Positions 1 to 8,313 are shown, counted from the first letter of the stretch. The stretch is 29,884 nucleotides of DNA from CAZTYW01 sp964617695 (GCA_964617695.1 CAZTYW010000021.1:1-29884); one strand, 5' to 3'. Translations and numbers: made by a program. The notes: a model not told the origin generated them from the letters alone.

Positions 1-489
1 CGCAGCAGAGACCTGGCAAAGGAATTGCACAGGATTATCGATGGCTTCAACTTTGCTGATGTTGGGCCTGTCTTCATGGGAATGGAGCAGCAAAGGATAC
101 TGGACTTCATCACCATATTGAACAAATGGGGCCAGGGAGACAGGTGCCCTGGCTGCTGGGCCGGTGGAGGCAATCCTGTCTGTGCCGTGAGAGCCTGTGC
201 CAGGAATCAAGGCTTCCTGACCTGTGCGGAATGTGACCGGATGCCCTGTAACGCCCGCGGACAGGATGACGAAAGCCGGCCGCGCGACGCAGCGCCATGG
301 CTGGAGCTAATTACGAGAAGGTACGCCCACTGGAACATCGATAATCTGGAGCGCGCCAGGGAGATCGGATATCGTCAGTTCATCGATGAGATGCAGCAGA
401 AAGTGGCGGGCGGCTTCCTGACCGGTGACGTCATATCAACCGAGATGGTGCTGACTGAGGCGTTCAAGAGAATGCAAGCGGAGAAATAA
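1..489 (+). CDS. DUF3795 domain protein, 5' end outside window
   Basis: The frame is open from base 1, so the gene begins upstream and only its C-terminal part is seen. A TTG at 25 is the first possible internal start, but I see no ribosome binding site for it. The visible part carries the DUF3795 cysteine pattern: CPGC, then C-x5-C, then CAEC-x3-PC, between about residues 48 and 84 of the visible chain. This is followed by a helical tail ending EAFKRMQAEK. The cysteines suggest a metal or Fe-S binding protein, but the family has no settled function. The N-terminal CGLxCxxC part typical of the family must lie outside the window. No terminator is obvious after the stop. Confidence 0.75.
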   Translation, partial: RSRDLAKELHRIIDGFNFADVGPVFMGMEQQRILDFITILNKWGQGDRCPGCWAGGGNPVCAVRACARNQGFLTCAECDRMPCNARGQDDESRPRDAAPWLELITRRYAHWNIDNLERAREIGYRQFIDEMQQKVAGGFLTGDVISTEMVLTEAFKRMQAEK

Positions 490-548
490 GCTGGCGTGCG
501 GTGGGTGAGACTGTTGTACCGCCCATAGGCGTGTTCTGGTCTGTTGAG

Positions 549-610
549 CCCTCCCTACCCCGAGATTGCCACGCCGGTCGCCACAGGCCACCTCCCCGCA
601 ACAACACTCT
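549..610. repeat. Interspersed REP-like repeat, copy 1 (degenerate)
   Basis: This copy matches two others at about 4039 and 8441: a core GAGATTGCCACG, a central GC-rich palindrome, and a tail resembling CGCAATGAC on this strand. Read on the other strand it is the widespread GTCATTGCGAGG...GTGGCAATCTC type of repeat. The palindrome GGTCGCC-ACA-GGCCACC (576-592) has one mismatch and the tail is decayed. The remaining gap 490-899 holds the promoter at 750 and nothing else that I recognise. Confidence 0.7.
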
Positions 611-749
611 GAGAATGCAGACCTCTCACCTGACGTGGCACCACTATCCATGACTGGACTGTCTCTCTGGGAATGGGCGGGCGTTTCACTCCGCCCACCC
701 CACGAGGACTCCCGATCAACTGTGCGCTCACCCCTCCACCCTCCACAAG

Positions 750-778
750 TTGACACCCCTTCGCGGCTATGATATTGT
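750..778 (+). promoter_or_regulatory. Sigma70-type promoter for EthD/SDR genes
   Basis: A perfect -35 TTGACA (750-755), a 17-base spacer, and -10 TATTGT (773-778) preceded by the extended -10 TGa (770-772). The start codon of the EthD gene lies about 120 bases downstream. The same TGATAT layout is seen at 4275 and 10186. Confidence 0.6.
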
Positions 779-899
779 TCGAGCCGATCTCCACACGTAC
801 CGAAGAGCCTTTCCGTGGCCCGAACGACGGCAAGCATCGCTTCGTTGCAGGTCACACAACACAGAAGAGAGAAGTAGTTCACACAGGAGGCGGAGCAGC

Positions 900-1241
900 A
901 TGATAAAGTCAATGGCGCTGATCAAGAGGAAGCCAGGACTGTCAATGGAGGAGTTCATCCAGCACTACGAAGAGGCACATGCACCACTGGCATTGAAGCA
1001 TCTGCCGACTTTCAAGAGATACGTGCGCAACTACGTCATCAATGCCCCCGGTGCTGAAGAAGCGGACTTCGACTGTATCACCGAGTTCTGGTTTGACGAC
1101 ATAGAAGGGGCTTTGGCAGTCACTGAAGCCCTGGGCGACTACAAGACGGAGATCGGCAAGATCTTTCTTGAGGACGAAGAGAAGTTCCAGGATAGGGGCA
1201 AGACACGGACCTTCCTGGTTGATGAGAGGATTTCAACATAG
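900..1241 (+). CDS. EthD domain-containing protein
   Basis: A 113-residue protein of the EthD/dimeric alpha-beta barrel type. Its N-terminus (MIKSMALIKRKPGLSMEEF, then HYEEAHAPLALKHLP) matches the EthD signature of a first beta strand followed by a helix with a conserved HW/HxxxHAP-like segment. The ATG at 900 was chosen because ACAGGAGG lies just upstream and the homology starts there; a longer frame from 750 would have no recognisable extra sequence. Family members are small dimeric proteins, often found beside catabolic oxidoreductases, with a poorly defined catalytic or accessory role. The SDR at 1347 follows by 105 bases, probably in the same transcript. Confidence 0.85.
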   Translation: MIKSMALIKRKPGLSMEEFIQHYEEAHAPLALKHLPTFKRYVRNYVINAPGAEEADFDCITEFWFDDIEGALAVTEALGDYKTEIGKIFLEDEEKFQDRGKTRTFLVDERIST

Positions 1242-1346
1242 AGGAAAGGCCACGCCATGCACCACCGCGGCCGGATGCGCCTGGAGGAGGACAGGGTCTG
1301 ACGGATCGGGCTCACTGGCAGGGCCGGGCGGGATTGTAGTGCATCG

Positions 1347-2309
1347 ATGAAAGTCCTGTTGACTGGCGGGTTTGGAAACATCGGAGGAAACTGCCTGATA
1401 AGGCTGGTTGAGCAACAGCATCAGGTGACATGCTTCGACCTCAAGACAAAGGCCAACGAGAAGAATGCCAGGAAATTCAAAGGGCAGATAGACGTAGTGT
1501 GGGGAGACCTGCGTCGCCCGGATGACGTGGTCGCCGCGGTCCAGGGTCAAGACGTTGTTATTCACCTGGCATTTATCCTGCCGCCTGCGAGCGATGAACA
1601 TCCTGAGTGGGCCCGGGATGTCAACGTGGGGGGCACCAGGAACCTCATCAACGCCATGAGGGACCTTCCGTCGCCACCCAGGATTATCTTCGCCTCATCA
1701 TTCAGCGTCTTTGGCGATACCCAGCAGAAGCCACCGCCCAGGACCGTTTCCGATCCAGTGCAGCCGATGGACAACTACAACCGTCACAAGGTGGAATGCG
1801 AGACCCTGGTCAGAGAGTCAGGGCTAGATTGGGCCATCGTCCGCCTGGCAGTGGTACCTCCACGAGCCCTGAGCGGATTCAGCCCGAAGATGTTCGATGT
1901 TCCTCCAACTGCGCGCGTGGAGTTCGTACATCCACGGGACGTGGGACTGGCGCTCGCCAATGCGCTGACATGCGATGAGGTCTGGGGAAAGACGTGGCTT
2001 ATCGGCGGTGGGGCAGGTAGCCAACTGTACTATCGAGATTTCGTCGGCCGGATGATGGAGGCTATGGGAGTCGGAAGGCTTCCGGACAGGGCCTTCGCCT
2101 CCTCCGCAACTGCCTACACCGATTGGCTCGATACGGCTGAAAGCCAAAGGCTGTTGCAGTACCAGCAGCACTCCTTTGAAGACTTTGTCCAGGAGGTGGC
2201 TGCCTCGCTGGGGTACATTAGATGGTTGATGCGCCTGTTTGCACCGCTTATCCGCTGGTGGATGTTGAGCAAATCACCCCATTACAGGGCTTCCAGGTCG
2301 GGTGCTTGA
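1347..2309 (+). CDS. NAD(P)-dependent epimerase/dehydratase (extended SDR)
   Basis: A 320-residue extended short-chain dehydrogenase/reductase. It has the nucleotide motif TGGFGNIGG at residues 6-14, an acidic D31 after the second strand suggesting NAD preference, and the SDR catalytic pieces S118-S120 and YNRHK (Y144, K148). A stretch around residues 185-200 (VEFVHPRDVGLAL) is the usual HVxDVA segment of 3-beta-HSD/epimerase families. The substrate cannot be read from sequence; a sugar nucleotide or hydroxy-steroid-like molecule are both possible. The catabolic neighbourhood favours a ring or alcohol substrate over sugar metabolism (inference). The ribosome binding site before the ATG is weak, consistent with translation from a shared EthD transcript. 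Confidence 0.85.
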   Translation: MKVLLTGGFGNIGGNCLIRLVEQQHQVTCFDLKTKANEKNARKFKGQIDVVWGDLRRPDDVVAAVQGQDVVIHLAFILPPASDEHPEWARDVNVGGTRNLINAMRDLPSPPRIIFASSFSVFGDTQQKPPPRTVSDPVQPMDNYNRHKVECETLVRESGLDWAIVRLAVVPPRALSGFSPKMFDVPPTARVEFVHPRDVGLALANALTCDEVWGKTWLIGGGAGSQLYYRDFVGRMMEAMGVGRLPDRAFASSATAYTDWLDTAESQRLLQYQQHSFEDFVQEVAASLGYIRWLMRLFAPLIRWWMLSKSPHYRASRSGA

Positions 2310-2371
2310 CAGGTGCTACAACAGGGCTGGTCAGGATAATCTCAAGGCCAGCAGTTCACCCGGCACGCCAG

Positions 2372-2400
2372 TTGACATACTCTCGCCAGAGGGGCATACC
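2372..2400 (+). promoter_or_regulatory. Possible promoter upstream of acyl-CoA synthetase
   Basis: A perfect -35 TTGACA (2372-2377) and, after 17 bases, a poor -10 CATACC (2395-2400). It would give a leader of about 120 bases carrying the hairpin at 2479. Support is mainly the -35 box and position. Confidence 0.3.
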
Positions 2401-2478
2401 GGCGAACGAAGCTTGCCCAAGGCACGGCCCGGGGCCGAAGGTTGCAGACTGGCGTACTTGACCAGTGCAAGGCGAATG

Positions 2479-2507
2479 GAGCCTCGGGAGCAGGACTCCC
2501 GAGGCTC
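2479..2507 (+). promoter_or_regulatory. 12-bp hairpin just upstream of the acyl-CoA synthetase RBS
   Basis: GAGCCTCGGGAG (2479-2490) is the exact reverse complement of CTCCCGAGGCTC (2496-2507), with a 5-base loop CAGGA. No T-run follows; instead the ribosome binding site TTGAGGAG and the ATG at 2529 come right after it. It could be a 5' UTR stabiliser, a translational control element, or a terminator-like stop for read-through from the SDR gene. Confidence 0.6.
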
Positions 2508-2528
2508 GACTCTTGAGGAGAAAGAACG

Positions 2529-3938
2529 ATGTCGGACCTTGAATTCCTGTTTCATCCGAAATCGATTGCCATTGTCGGGGCCCCACGCGACCCTACGGAC
2601 ACTGCAGGTGGGGCGGACTTCTTGATTGCACTGACAAGGTTCGGCTACAAAGGTGACATCTATCCTGTTAACCCCAAAGCCAGCCAGATCATGGGCTTGA
2701 AGAGCTACCCGGACCTCATGAGTGTACCGCGGACCGTAGACTACGTCATATGCTGTATCCCCGCCCCTCTCACTCCGCGTCTCATAAGGGACTGCATTGC
2801 AGCAGGGGTGAAGGCCGTCTCAATCTATACAGCCGGCTTCAGCGAAGCGGGTGAGAAGGGCGCAGAACTGGAGCAAGAGTTGGTTAGCCTTGCACACGAT
2901 GGCGGGATCCGGCTTATCGGTCCAAATTGCATGGGCATATACTGTCCGAGTACAGGTCTGTCATACCAGACAGCGCTGAGCACAGAGTCCGGCTGTGTTG
3001 GTATTCTTTGCCAAAGCGGGGGCAATTCCAACGTACTGGCATTGATGGGGCGCGACCGCGGTATCCGCTTCAGCAAGGTGATCAGCTACGGCAACGCCGC
3101 CGACCTCAATGAGACAGACTTCCTCAAGTATTTTGCCGAAGATGTTGAAACCACTGTTGTCGCCGCATATATCGAAGCGCCACGAGGCGGGCCGGGTTTC
3201 TTCAGGGCGCTGGCCAACGCGGCAAAGACCAAGCCAGTTGTAGTACTCAAGGGAGGCCGCACGATGGCCGGGACAAGAGCCGCTACTTCTCACACCGGTT
3301 CGCTTGCCACCGCCGAGGAAAAGTGGGATGCTCTCTGCCAACAGGCGGGAGCCATACAAGTCTCCAGCCTGGACGAAATACTGGACCTGGTTGAGACAGC
3401 GCTGCACATGAAGCCACCGAAGGGACGAAGAGTTGGCATTATTGGATGGGGTGGCGGAGCAAGCGTTATGAGCGCAGATGCATGCGAGAGTGCTGGGCTA
3501 AGGGTGCCAGGCTTCTCGAACGAACTCAAGGAGGAATTGGCAAGGTTCGCCTTCGGACCTGGAACCAGTGTGAGCAACCCCGTGGATTCCGCAGTAGTCA
3601 CCAATCCGCTGCTACTTTCGAAGACCATGAGAATCGTGGCAAGTAGCAACGAGGTTGATGTTCTCCTTGTGCAACTCCCGCTGGATGTTTCACACCTGGT
3701 CGGAGACTCCATAACGTGGGGCGTTGCAAGGGAGACTGTCCTGGAGACCGCTGAATCGCTCGATTTCCCGGTGGCGGTGGTGCAGCCCCACACGGCTCAT
3801 CCCGAGAGCTCAGCCGTGTTCCATGCGTTGCAGCAGAGATGCATCCAGGCAAGTCTTCCCACATACGCCAGCGCCGGGCAAGCTGCTCGTGCTATCGGTA
3901 GATATGTCCAGTACCATACCTGGAAACAAACACAATAA
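2529..3938 (+). CDS. Acyl-CoA synthetase (NDP-forming), alpha subunit only
   Basis: A 469-residue protein of the acetate/acyl-CoA ligase (ADP-forming) alpha type. Residues 1-125 form a CoA-binding Rossmann domain (FHPKSIAIVGAPRDP..., then YPVNPK). Two succinyl-CoA-ligase-like domains follow. The catalytic phosphohistidine motif SHTGSLA is present, with His at residue 255, and GPNCMG is seen near residue 137. The ATP-grasp beta domain found in the long fused form (about 700 residues) is absent, and no beta gene is next to it, so the partner must be elsewhere or the protein works differently. GAGGAG lies 7-8 bases before the ATG. It may interconvert acyl-CoA and free acid with ADP/ATP. Confidence 0.88.
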   Translation: MSDLEFLFHPKSIAIVGAPRDPTDTAGGADFLIALTRFGYKGDIYPVNPKASQIMGLKSYPDLMSVPRTVDYVICCIPAPLTPRLIRDCIAAGVKAVSIYTAGFSEAGEKGAELEQELVSLAHDGGIRLIGPNCMGIYCPSTGLSYQTALSTESGCVGILCQSGGNSNVLALMGRDRGIRFSKVISYGNAADLNETDFLKYFAEDVETTVVAAYIEAPRGGPGFFRALANAAKTKPVVVLKGGRTMAGTRAATSHTGSLATAEEKWDALCQQAGAIQVSSLDEILDLVETALHMKPPKGRRVGIIGWGGGASVMSADACESAGLRVPGFSNELKEELARFAFGPGTSVSNPVDSAVVTNPLLLSKTMRIVASSNEVDVLLVQLPLDVSHLVGDSITWGVARETVLETAESLDFPVAVVQPHTAHPESSAVFHALQQRCIQASLPTYASAGQAARAIGRYVQYHTWKQTQ

Positions 3939-4038
3939 GTTGTCCGGCCGCAGGCTGACCCTGGCGGCAACCAGAGCTCTCGCAGGGCGGGTGAAGGCCA
4001 GCCAGACCCACCGTCTTCTTGCTTCAAGTCGAGCAAGG

Positions 4039-4100
4039 CCTCCCCACCCCGGGATTGCCACGTCGGTCGCCGCAGGCGACCTCCTCGCAATGACACTCAG
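4039..4100. repeat. Interspersed REP-like repeat, copy 2 (best preserved)
   Basis: The core GGGATTGCCACGTC is followed by a perfect palindrome GGTCGCC-GCA-GGCGACC (4065-4081) and CTCGCAATGACA. ATTGC (4054-4058) and GCAAT (4087-4091) can pair as an outer stem, so the whole unit folds into one hairpin. It sits in the intergenic gap 3939-4406, which otherwise holds only the promoter at 4275. Confidence 0.8.
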
Positions 4101-4274
4101 ATGGAGACAGGGGCTCTGCCTACCCTGCCAGAATTGCTGGAAACACTGTCCGATTAAGATACTCTGCGTGAAGCACATAGCCAGGAGGTTTGGACACCAG
4201 CGCTTTCGCATTGCCAACAAGAGACTGCTGTATCTGAACAAGTCAAGCGCTACCACATAGGAACAGGACTGGCC

Positions 4275-4303
4275 TTGATTGCAGCAGTCAAGCCTGATAT
4301 TAT
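4275..4303 (+). promoter_or_regulatory. Sigma70-type promoter for SDR/EthD pair
   Basis: TTGATT (4275-4280), a 17-base spacer and TATTAT (4298-4303) with extended -10 TGa (4295-4297). The SDR start codon lies about 100 bases downstream, after a leader with a short GGGG/CCCC hairpin. Confidence 0.6.
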
Positions 4304-4406
4304 CGTGCAAAAAGGGGCACCCCCATGCTGTCCGCAGGCCGCCGATAGCAGAAGTCGCTGGCTGCGGCTTCGTCGGGGCCGGCCCTGTCGACAAAGGAGG
4401 CAATCT

Positions 4407-5240
4407 ATGGCCAGGAAACCATATGTGTTCAAAGAGCAATACGGACCGTGGGCATTGATCGCCGGTGCATCTGTTGGTCTCGGGGCATCCTTTGCCCACG
4501 AACTGGCGCAGAAAGGCTTGAACATCGCCTTGATCGCCCGCAGACCCAGCCCATTGGAGTCATTATCCTCTGAGATCAAAGAGAGACATGGCGTATCGGT
4601 GAAGACCATCTCTCTGGACCTGGCCAGCCCGGATATGCTGAAGACGGTAGCGTCAGAGACGGAAGGCCTTGAAATTGGCCTGCTGGTGTACAATACGGCC
4701 TACATGCTCATAGGCTCTTTCTTCAAGCACCCCATCGACAAGCAACTCAGGATCATTGATGTGAACTGCCGTGGCCCCCTGACGCTGGTGCATCACTTCG
4801 GGCAGAAGATGATCGAAAGGAACCGGGGAGGTGTCATCCTGATGACGTCCCTTTCCGGCATGCAGGGGGCCGCCTGGCTAGCCAGTTACGGCGCAAGCAA
4901 GGCCTTCAACATAGTCCTGGCGGAAGGACTGTGGTACGAGATGAAGGACAGAGGAGTCGACGTGCTTGCGTGTTGCGCCGGAGCGATTTCGACGCCGAAC
5001 TACATTGCCAGCCAGCCGGTGAGTCTCGGGGGCTTTGCCCCGAAGCCCGTTACTACCGAGAAAGTGGCCCGCGAGGCAGTGGCTGCCCTCGGGAAGAAAC
5101 ACATGGTCATTCCAGGACGTGCCTACCGCCTTTCGCAGACGTTGTTGGAACGGCTTATGTCGCGAAAGCGGAGGATAAAGATAATGGCAGACTCCACTGC
5201 GAAGATGTACGGCGACAGGTTGGTGACCATCAACCAGTAG
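4407..5240 (+). CDS. Short-chain dehydrogenase/reductase (classical SDR)
   Basis: A 277-residue SDR. The cofactor motif is AGASVGLGASF (about residues 20-30), a variant of TGxxxGxG. The catalytic residues are in place: N120 (DVNCRGP), S148, Y161 and K165 (YGASK), with the usual 13-residue Ser-Tyr spacing. The NNAG motif is changed to NTAY. AAAGGAGG at 4393-4400 sits 6 bases before the ATG, which fixes the start; an upstream in-frame extension has no homology. It resembles the 17-beta-hydroxysteroid/3-ketoacyl reductase side of the family, but the substrate cannot be told. It is transcribed from the promoter at 4275 with the EthD-like gene 50 bases downstream. Confidence 0.88.
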   Translation: MARKPYVFKEQYGPWALIAGASVGLGASFAHELAQKGLNIALIARRPSPLESLSSEIKERHGVSVKTISLDLASPDMLKTVASETEGLEIGLLVYNTAYMLIGSFFKHPIDKQLRIIDVNCRGPLTLVHHFGQKMIERNRGGVILMTSLSGMQGAAWLASYGASKAFNIVLAEGLWYEMKDRGVDVLACCAGAISTPNYIASQPVSLGGFAPKPVTTEKVAREAVAALGKKHMVIPGRAYRLSQTLLERLMSRKRRIKIMADSTAKMYGDRLVTINQ

Positions 5241-5290
5241 ACCGCTCGACTGCCATGCCTTGCGAAGGCTGGCGGAATATGGGGGTGAAT

Positions 5291-6010
5291 ATGGACAAGC
5301 TAATCTATCTTCTCTGGGGCCCCAGGGAGCAGGACAAGGAGCAGAGGCAGCACGTTTTGCTCAATGACGTGGCGCCGAGGCTGCTCGAGGCAGGAGCCGC
5401 GAAGCTAACCATGTACATTGATGACCCGGAGTCCAATGTCAGATCACCTGCCCCGTTTCATCCTGGAGAGCGTATCTGTGCCGAGGTAGCCCTCTGGCTC
5501 GACGATGCTGCACAGCGGGCGCCCTGCGAGACGATTCTCGGGGATGCCGGCTTCAGGTTTGCCGGCTACCTGGTAGATGAGTCGATCTACACCGAATACG
5601 GTGGCAATCGGCACTCCGGCCCCAGGGACTGGCCTGATGGCCAGCGTTCCCCTGGCGTAATGGCAGTCACCCTGATGGAACGCCCGAAACGGCTCTCCCG
5701 CGAGGAGTGGATACGGCGCTGGCACGGGAGACAGTCGCCAGTGTCCGAGGAAATGCAGCCGCGCACACGCTATATACGTAACGTGGTGATCGAGGCGGTC
5801 ACGCCGGGTGCGCCCCCCTATGAAGGCATCGTGGAGGAGGGCTGGCCCTCAGCCAGGCATATCACCAATCCCTTCCTCTTCTACGGCGCCGGCAAGAACC
5901 CCTTCAAGCTGGTGTGGAACCTGATCCGGATGCTGAGGAGCGTTATCTACTTCCTGGACCTGCGCCGCATCTGCACTACCACAATGAGCGAGTATATACT
6001 GAAGAGCTGA
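5291..6010 (+). CDS. EthD-like protein, double length
   Basis: A protein of 239 residues, about twice a single EthD domain. The N-terminal half (MDKLIYLLWGP...) and the C-terminal half (VMAVTLMERPKRLSREEWIRRWHGRQSPVSEEMQPRT is the region; key residues W and H of RRWHGRQ) each look like one alpha-beta barrel unit, so it probably mimics within one chain the dimer made by short EthD proteins. The ATG at 5291 was preferred because homology starts there and GGGGGTG precedes it; an ATG at 5279 is in frame and possible. The C-terminus has a basic, partly hydrophobic segment (FKLVWNLIRMLRSVIYFLDL) that could be amphipathic. Function unknown; it is linked to the SDR upstream. Confidence 0.75.
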   Translation: MDKLIYLLWGPREQDKEQRQHVLLNDVAPRLLEAGAAKLTMYIDDPESNVRSPAPFHPGERICAEVALWLDDAAQRAPCETILGDAGFRFAGYLVDESIYTEYGGNRHSGPRDWPDGQRSPGVMAVTLMERPKRLSREEWIRRWHGRQSPVSEEMQPRTRYIRNVVIEAVTPGAPPYEGIVEEGWPSARHITNPFLFYGAGKNPFKLVWNLIRMLRSVIYFLDLRRICTTTMSEYILKS

Positions 6011-6160
6011 GCGGAGAAGATGGCGTACACGGCCCGCCACTGGCACACCTCCCTCCTCTACGAAGAGCAAATAGACCGGGTTGCCAGTTACCCACGCCGT
6101 CACAGCAAAGAATACCGCCGCGCCTTGCTGGCAGTAGCCGGTCGCCTGCGATCGTGACGG

Positions 6161-6189
6161 TTGTCAAGCCTGCGTCCCTTCTGTATCAT
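6161..6189 (+). promoter_or_regulatory. Sigma70-type promoter for kinase-like/dCMP deaminase genes
   Basis: TTGTCA (6161-6166), 17-base spacer, TATCAT (6184-6189). It leaves a leader of about 55 bases before the ATG at 6249. The rest of 6011-6160 shows nothing I recognise. Confidence 0.55.
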
Positions 6190-6248
6190 TAGCTGCAATC
6201 GGACGTTGGCAGCCAACTCTCCCGGCGACCGGTAGAGATATACCAGAG

Positions 6249-6806
6249 ATGAAAGTGGTGTCAATCGTTGGGATGGCGGGTTCGGGCAAATCGGAGGTGG
6301 CCAGGATCTTCGAGAACCACGGCTTCGCAAAGATACGGTTCGGCGACATTACAGACGAAGAAGTGAGGAAGAGAGGGCTGGAGCTGAACGAGGAGAACGA
6401 ACGGCATATCAGGCAACAACTGCGACAAGAGCACGGAATGGCTGCCTATGCCAGGCTCAGCCTGTCGAAGATCGACGAGTTGCTGAAGTCGGCAAACGTA
6501 ATAGTGGATGGCCTCTACTCGTGGGAGGAGTATACCTTTTTGAAGAGCCGCTATGGCGACGACTTCACCGTGGTTGCAGTCTGGGCGTCGCCAGGAACAA
6601 GGTATGAGAGGTTGGCGAAAAGGCCGGTCCGGCCGCTAGCGGTGGAGGAGGCTGCCAGCAGGGACATTGCCGAGATCGAGAACACCAACAAAGGCGGGCC
6701 AATCGCCGTGGCGGACTTCACCATCATAAACGAGTCCTCTCTGGAGGCCCTGGAAACGGAAACGAAGAGAATCCTCGCTGCGTTGAAGAATGGAGAGAAC
6801 AGCTAG
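6249..6806 (+). CDS. P-loop nucleotide kinase-like protein (UPF0200/dephospho-CoA kinase-like)
   Basis: A 185-residue P-loop protein. The Walker A motif GMAGSGKS is at residues 8-15, followed by FENHGFAKIRFGD, a pattern shared with the archaeal UPF0200 family and with dephospho-CoA kinase-like proteins. An Asp in IVDGLYSWEE (about residue 88) and the RPVRPLAVEEAASRD segment resemble the lid of nucleotide kinases. It is shorter than classic CoaE and lacks its full signature, so I do not assign coaE. The stop overlaps the start of the dCMP deaminase gene by 17 bases, suggesting translational coupling and a shared role in nucleotide or cofactor metabolism (inference). Confidence 0.8.
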   Translation: MKVVSIVGMAGSGKSEVARIFENHGFAKIRFGDITDEEVRKRGLELNEENERHIRQQLRQEHGMAAYARLSLSKIDELLKSANVIVDGLYSWEEYTFLKSRYGDDFTVVAVWASPGTRYERLAKRPVRPLAVEEAASRDIAEIENTNKGGPIAVADFTIINESSLEALETETKRILAALKNGENS

Positions 6807-7272
6807 GCCAGACAGTGACGAGTATTTCCTGAAAATAGCCTCCGTGGTGGCAGAGCGGTCGACGTGCCGCAGGCACCATGTAGGAGCCGTAGCCGTCAGG
6901 GACAAGCACATACTGGCTACCGGCTACAACGGCGCCGCCGCCGGGCTCAAGGACTGCCTTGAGCTTGGCTGTCTGCGAGACGACATGAACGTGCCGTCAG
7001 GAACCAGGCACGAGATATGCCGTTCCATCCATGCCGAGCAGAACGTAATCATACAGGCGGCCCTCCACGGGGTGAGCCTGGAGGGCGCTACGATATACGC
7101 CACCCACACGCCGTGCATACTCTGCGCCAAGATGCTGGTCAACGCCAGGATCAAGCGGTTGGTTACCTTTGGCGAGTATGCCGATGACGCCTTCAGAGAG
7201 CTATTCGCCGAAGCCGGCGTGGCGTTCGAGTTGCACAAGCGACCGTCTTCCAGGATAACCTACCTGACCTAG
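6790..7272 (+). CDS. dCMP deaminase / ComE operon protein 2-like cytidylate deaminase
   Basis: A 160-residue zinc deaminase. The catalytic motif HAEQN gives the Zn ligand H81 and proton-shuttle E83, and PCILC gives ligands C109 and C112. Extra cysteines and histidines in residues 26-77 (including CLELGC and RHEIC) match the second structural zinc site of dCMP deaminases. The reaction is dCMP to dUMP, feeding thymidylate synthesis. The ATG at 6790 lies inside the end of the kinase-like gene (17-base overlap). The two genes form a unit under the promoter at 6161. The convergent spacer 7273-7373 has no clear terminator. Confidence 0.92.
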   Translation: MERTARPDSDEYFLKIASVVAERSTCRRHHVGAVAVRDKHILATGYNGAAAGLKDCLELGCLRDDMNVPSGTRHEICRSIHAEQNVIIQAALHGVSLEGATIYATHTPCILCAKMLVNARIKRLVTFGEYADDAFRELFAEAGVAFELHKRPSSRITYLT

Positions 7273-7373
7273 GAAAGCATCATCCCGCGAAGGGGCACGC
7301 CCGAGCCAAACGATCAATGGCAGTCCACGCGCCAGCCTGACTCTATGCGGCAGCCAATCACCCAACGGTGCTC

Positions 7374-8147
7374 TCACCGGCCGAGTAGCTTGCCCAGTAT
7401 GCCGCCGATTTTGACGCCACCGTCACCGCCTTTGCGCCCATTACCTCCGACCGACTGGTGTCCAACCTCCGCTCCAATACGGTCGGCCAGTCTGGCAAAT
7501 GGCAGTGTCTGCAGGTAAACGTCACCCTGGCCGGAAAGGTATGCAAAGAACAAGCCCTCCCCGCCAAACAGGGCCGTCTTTACGCCACCAACGAACCTGA
7601 TGTCGTAGTTTACAGTTGACTGGAACGCCACCAGGCAGCCTGCGTCCACTCGTAGCTCCTGCCCTGGCTGAAGACTGATCTTGACTATGGTGCCGCCTGC
7701 GTGAACAAACGCCAGGCCATCACCCGTCAGACGCTGCAAGATGAAGCCCTCGCCGCCGAAAAAGCCGGCCCCCAACCTTTTTGTGAAGGCAACACCGATG
7801 TCTATCCCCTCGGCAGAACACAGGTAGGCGTCCTTCTGGCACAGCATTTCACCGGTCTGAGACAGATCAAGGGGGACGATCTTCCCTGGATAGGGTGCGC
7901 TGAAACACACGTTGGCTTTCGTGCTGCCCACGCACTTGAAATTGGTGATGAAGAAGCTCTCACCCGTTACGGCCCTCTTCAACCCCTTGAACAGTCCGCC
8001 CTCAACGCCCGTGTCCATCTCAATCCCTCCGGTCATGTACATCATGGCACCCGCCTCAGCCCGAACCGCCTCGCCGGGGTCAAGGGTGATGATCACAGCC
8101 TGCATATCATCGCCGATGATCTTGTAGTCAATCTCGTCTGCTGGCAT
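7374..8147 (-). CDS. TIGR00266 / AIM24 family protein
   Basis: A 257-residue protein of the TIGR00266/AIM24 family, a beta-rich fold with repeated glycine motifs. Visible hallmarks are LDPGEAVRAEAGAMMYM near residue 25, GESFFITNF, and in the second half GEGFILQRLTGDGLAFVHAGG and QGDVYLQTLPFARL. The tail is Gly/Lys-rich (GGNGRKGGDGG...GILGKLLGR). The start at 8147 is supported by AAGGAGGAGAG just upstream on the minus strand; a 24-residue upstream extension is less likely. Function in bacteria is unknown. It is transcribed alone. Confidence 0.9.
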   Translation of the reverse strand: MPADEIDYKIIGDDMQAVIITLDPGEAVRAEAGAMMYMTGGIEMDTGVEGGLFKGLKRAVTGESFFITNFKCVGSTKANVCFSAPYPGKIVPLDLSQTGEMLCQKDAYLCSAEGIDIGVAFTKRLGAGFFGGEGFILQRLTGDGLAFVHAGGTIVKISLQPGQELRVDAGCLVAFQSTVNYDIRFVGGVKTALFGGEGLFFAYLSGQGDVYLQTLPFARLADRIGAEVGHQSVGGNGRKGGDGGVKIGGILGKLLGR

Positions 8148-8304
8148 ACTACTCTCCTCCTTCGCATTCGTCGGGATGCCCTGGCTTTCGGGGACAGCGC
8201 CGCTGATGCGCCCTCCCACCTATCGGTAGACATCCCCACCGGTCTGACCTCCGCCCCGCGCGCACTGGCCCGGTCCAGCCCGTTCGGCGCAGATTGTCGG
8301 AACC

Positions 8305-8313
8305 ATCTTAGCA
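8305..8313 (-). promoter_or_regulatory. Possible extended -10 for the TIGR00266 gene
   Basis: On the minus strand TGCTAAGAT forms an extended -10 (TGn + TAAGAT). The 13-base string CATCTTAGCACGC containing it recurs at 12158-12170 upstream of another minus-strand gene. No good -35 is seen here. Confidence 0.35.

Noticed and set aside
3810..4499. 229-codon minus-strand frame across 3939-4406
   Set aside because: It spans the end of the synthetase gene, the repeat and the start of the SDR gene on the opposite strand; low-complexity and without RBS.
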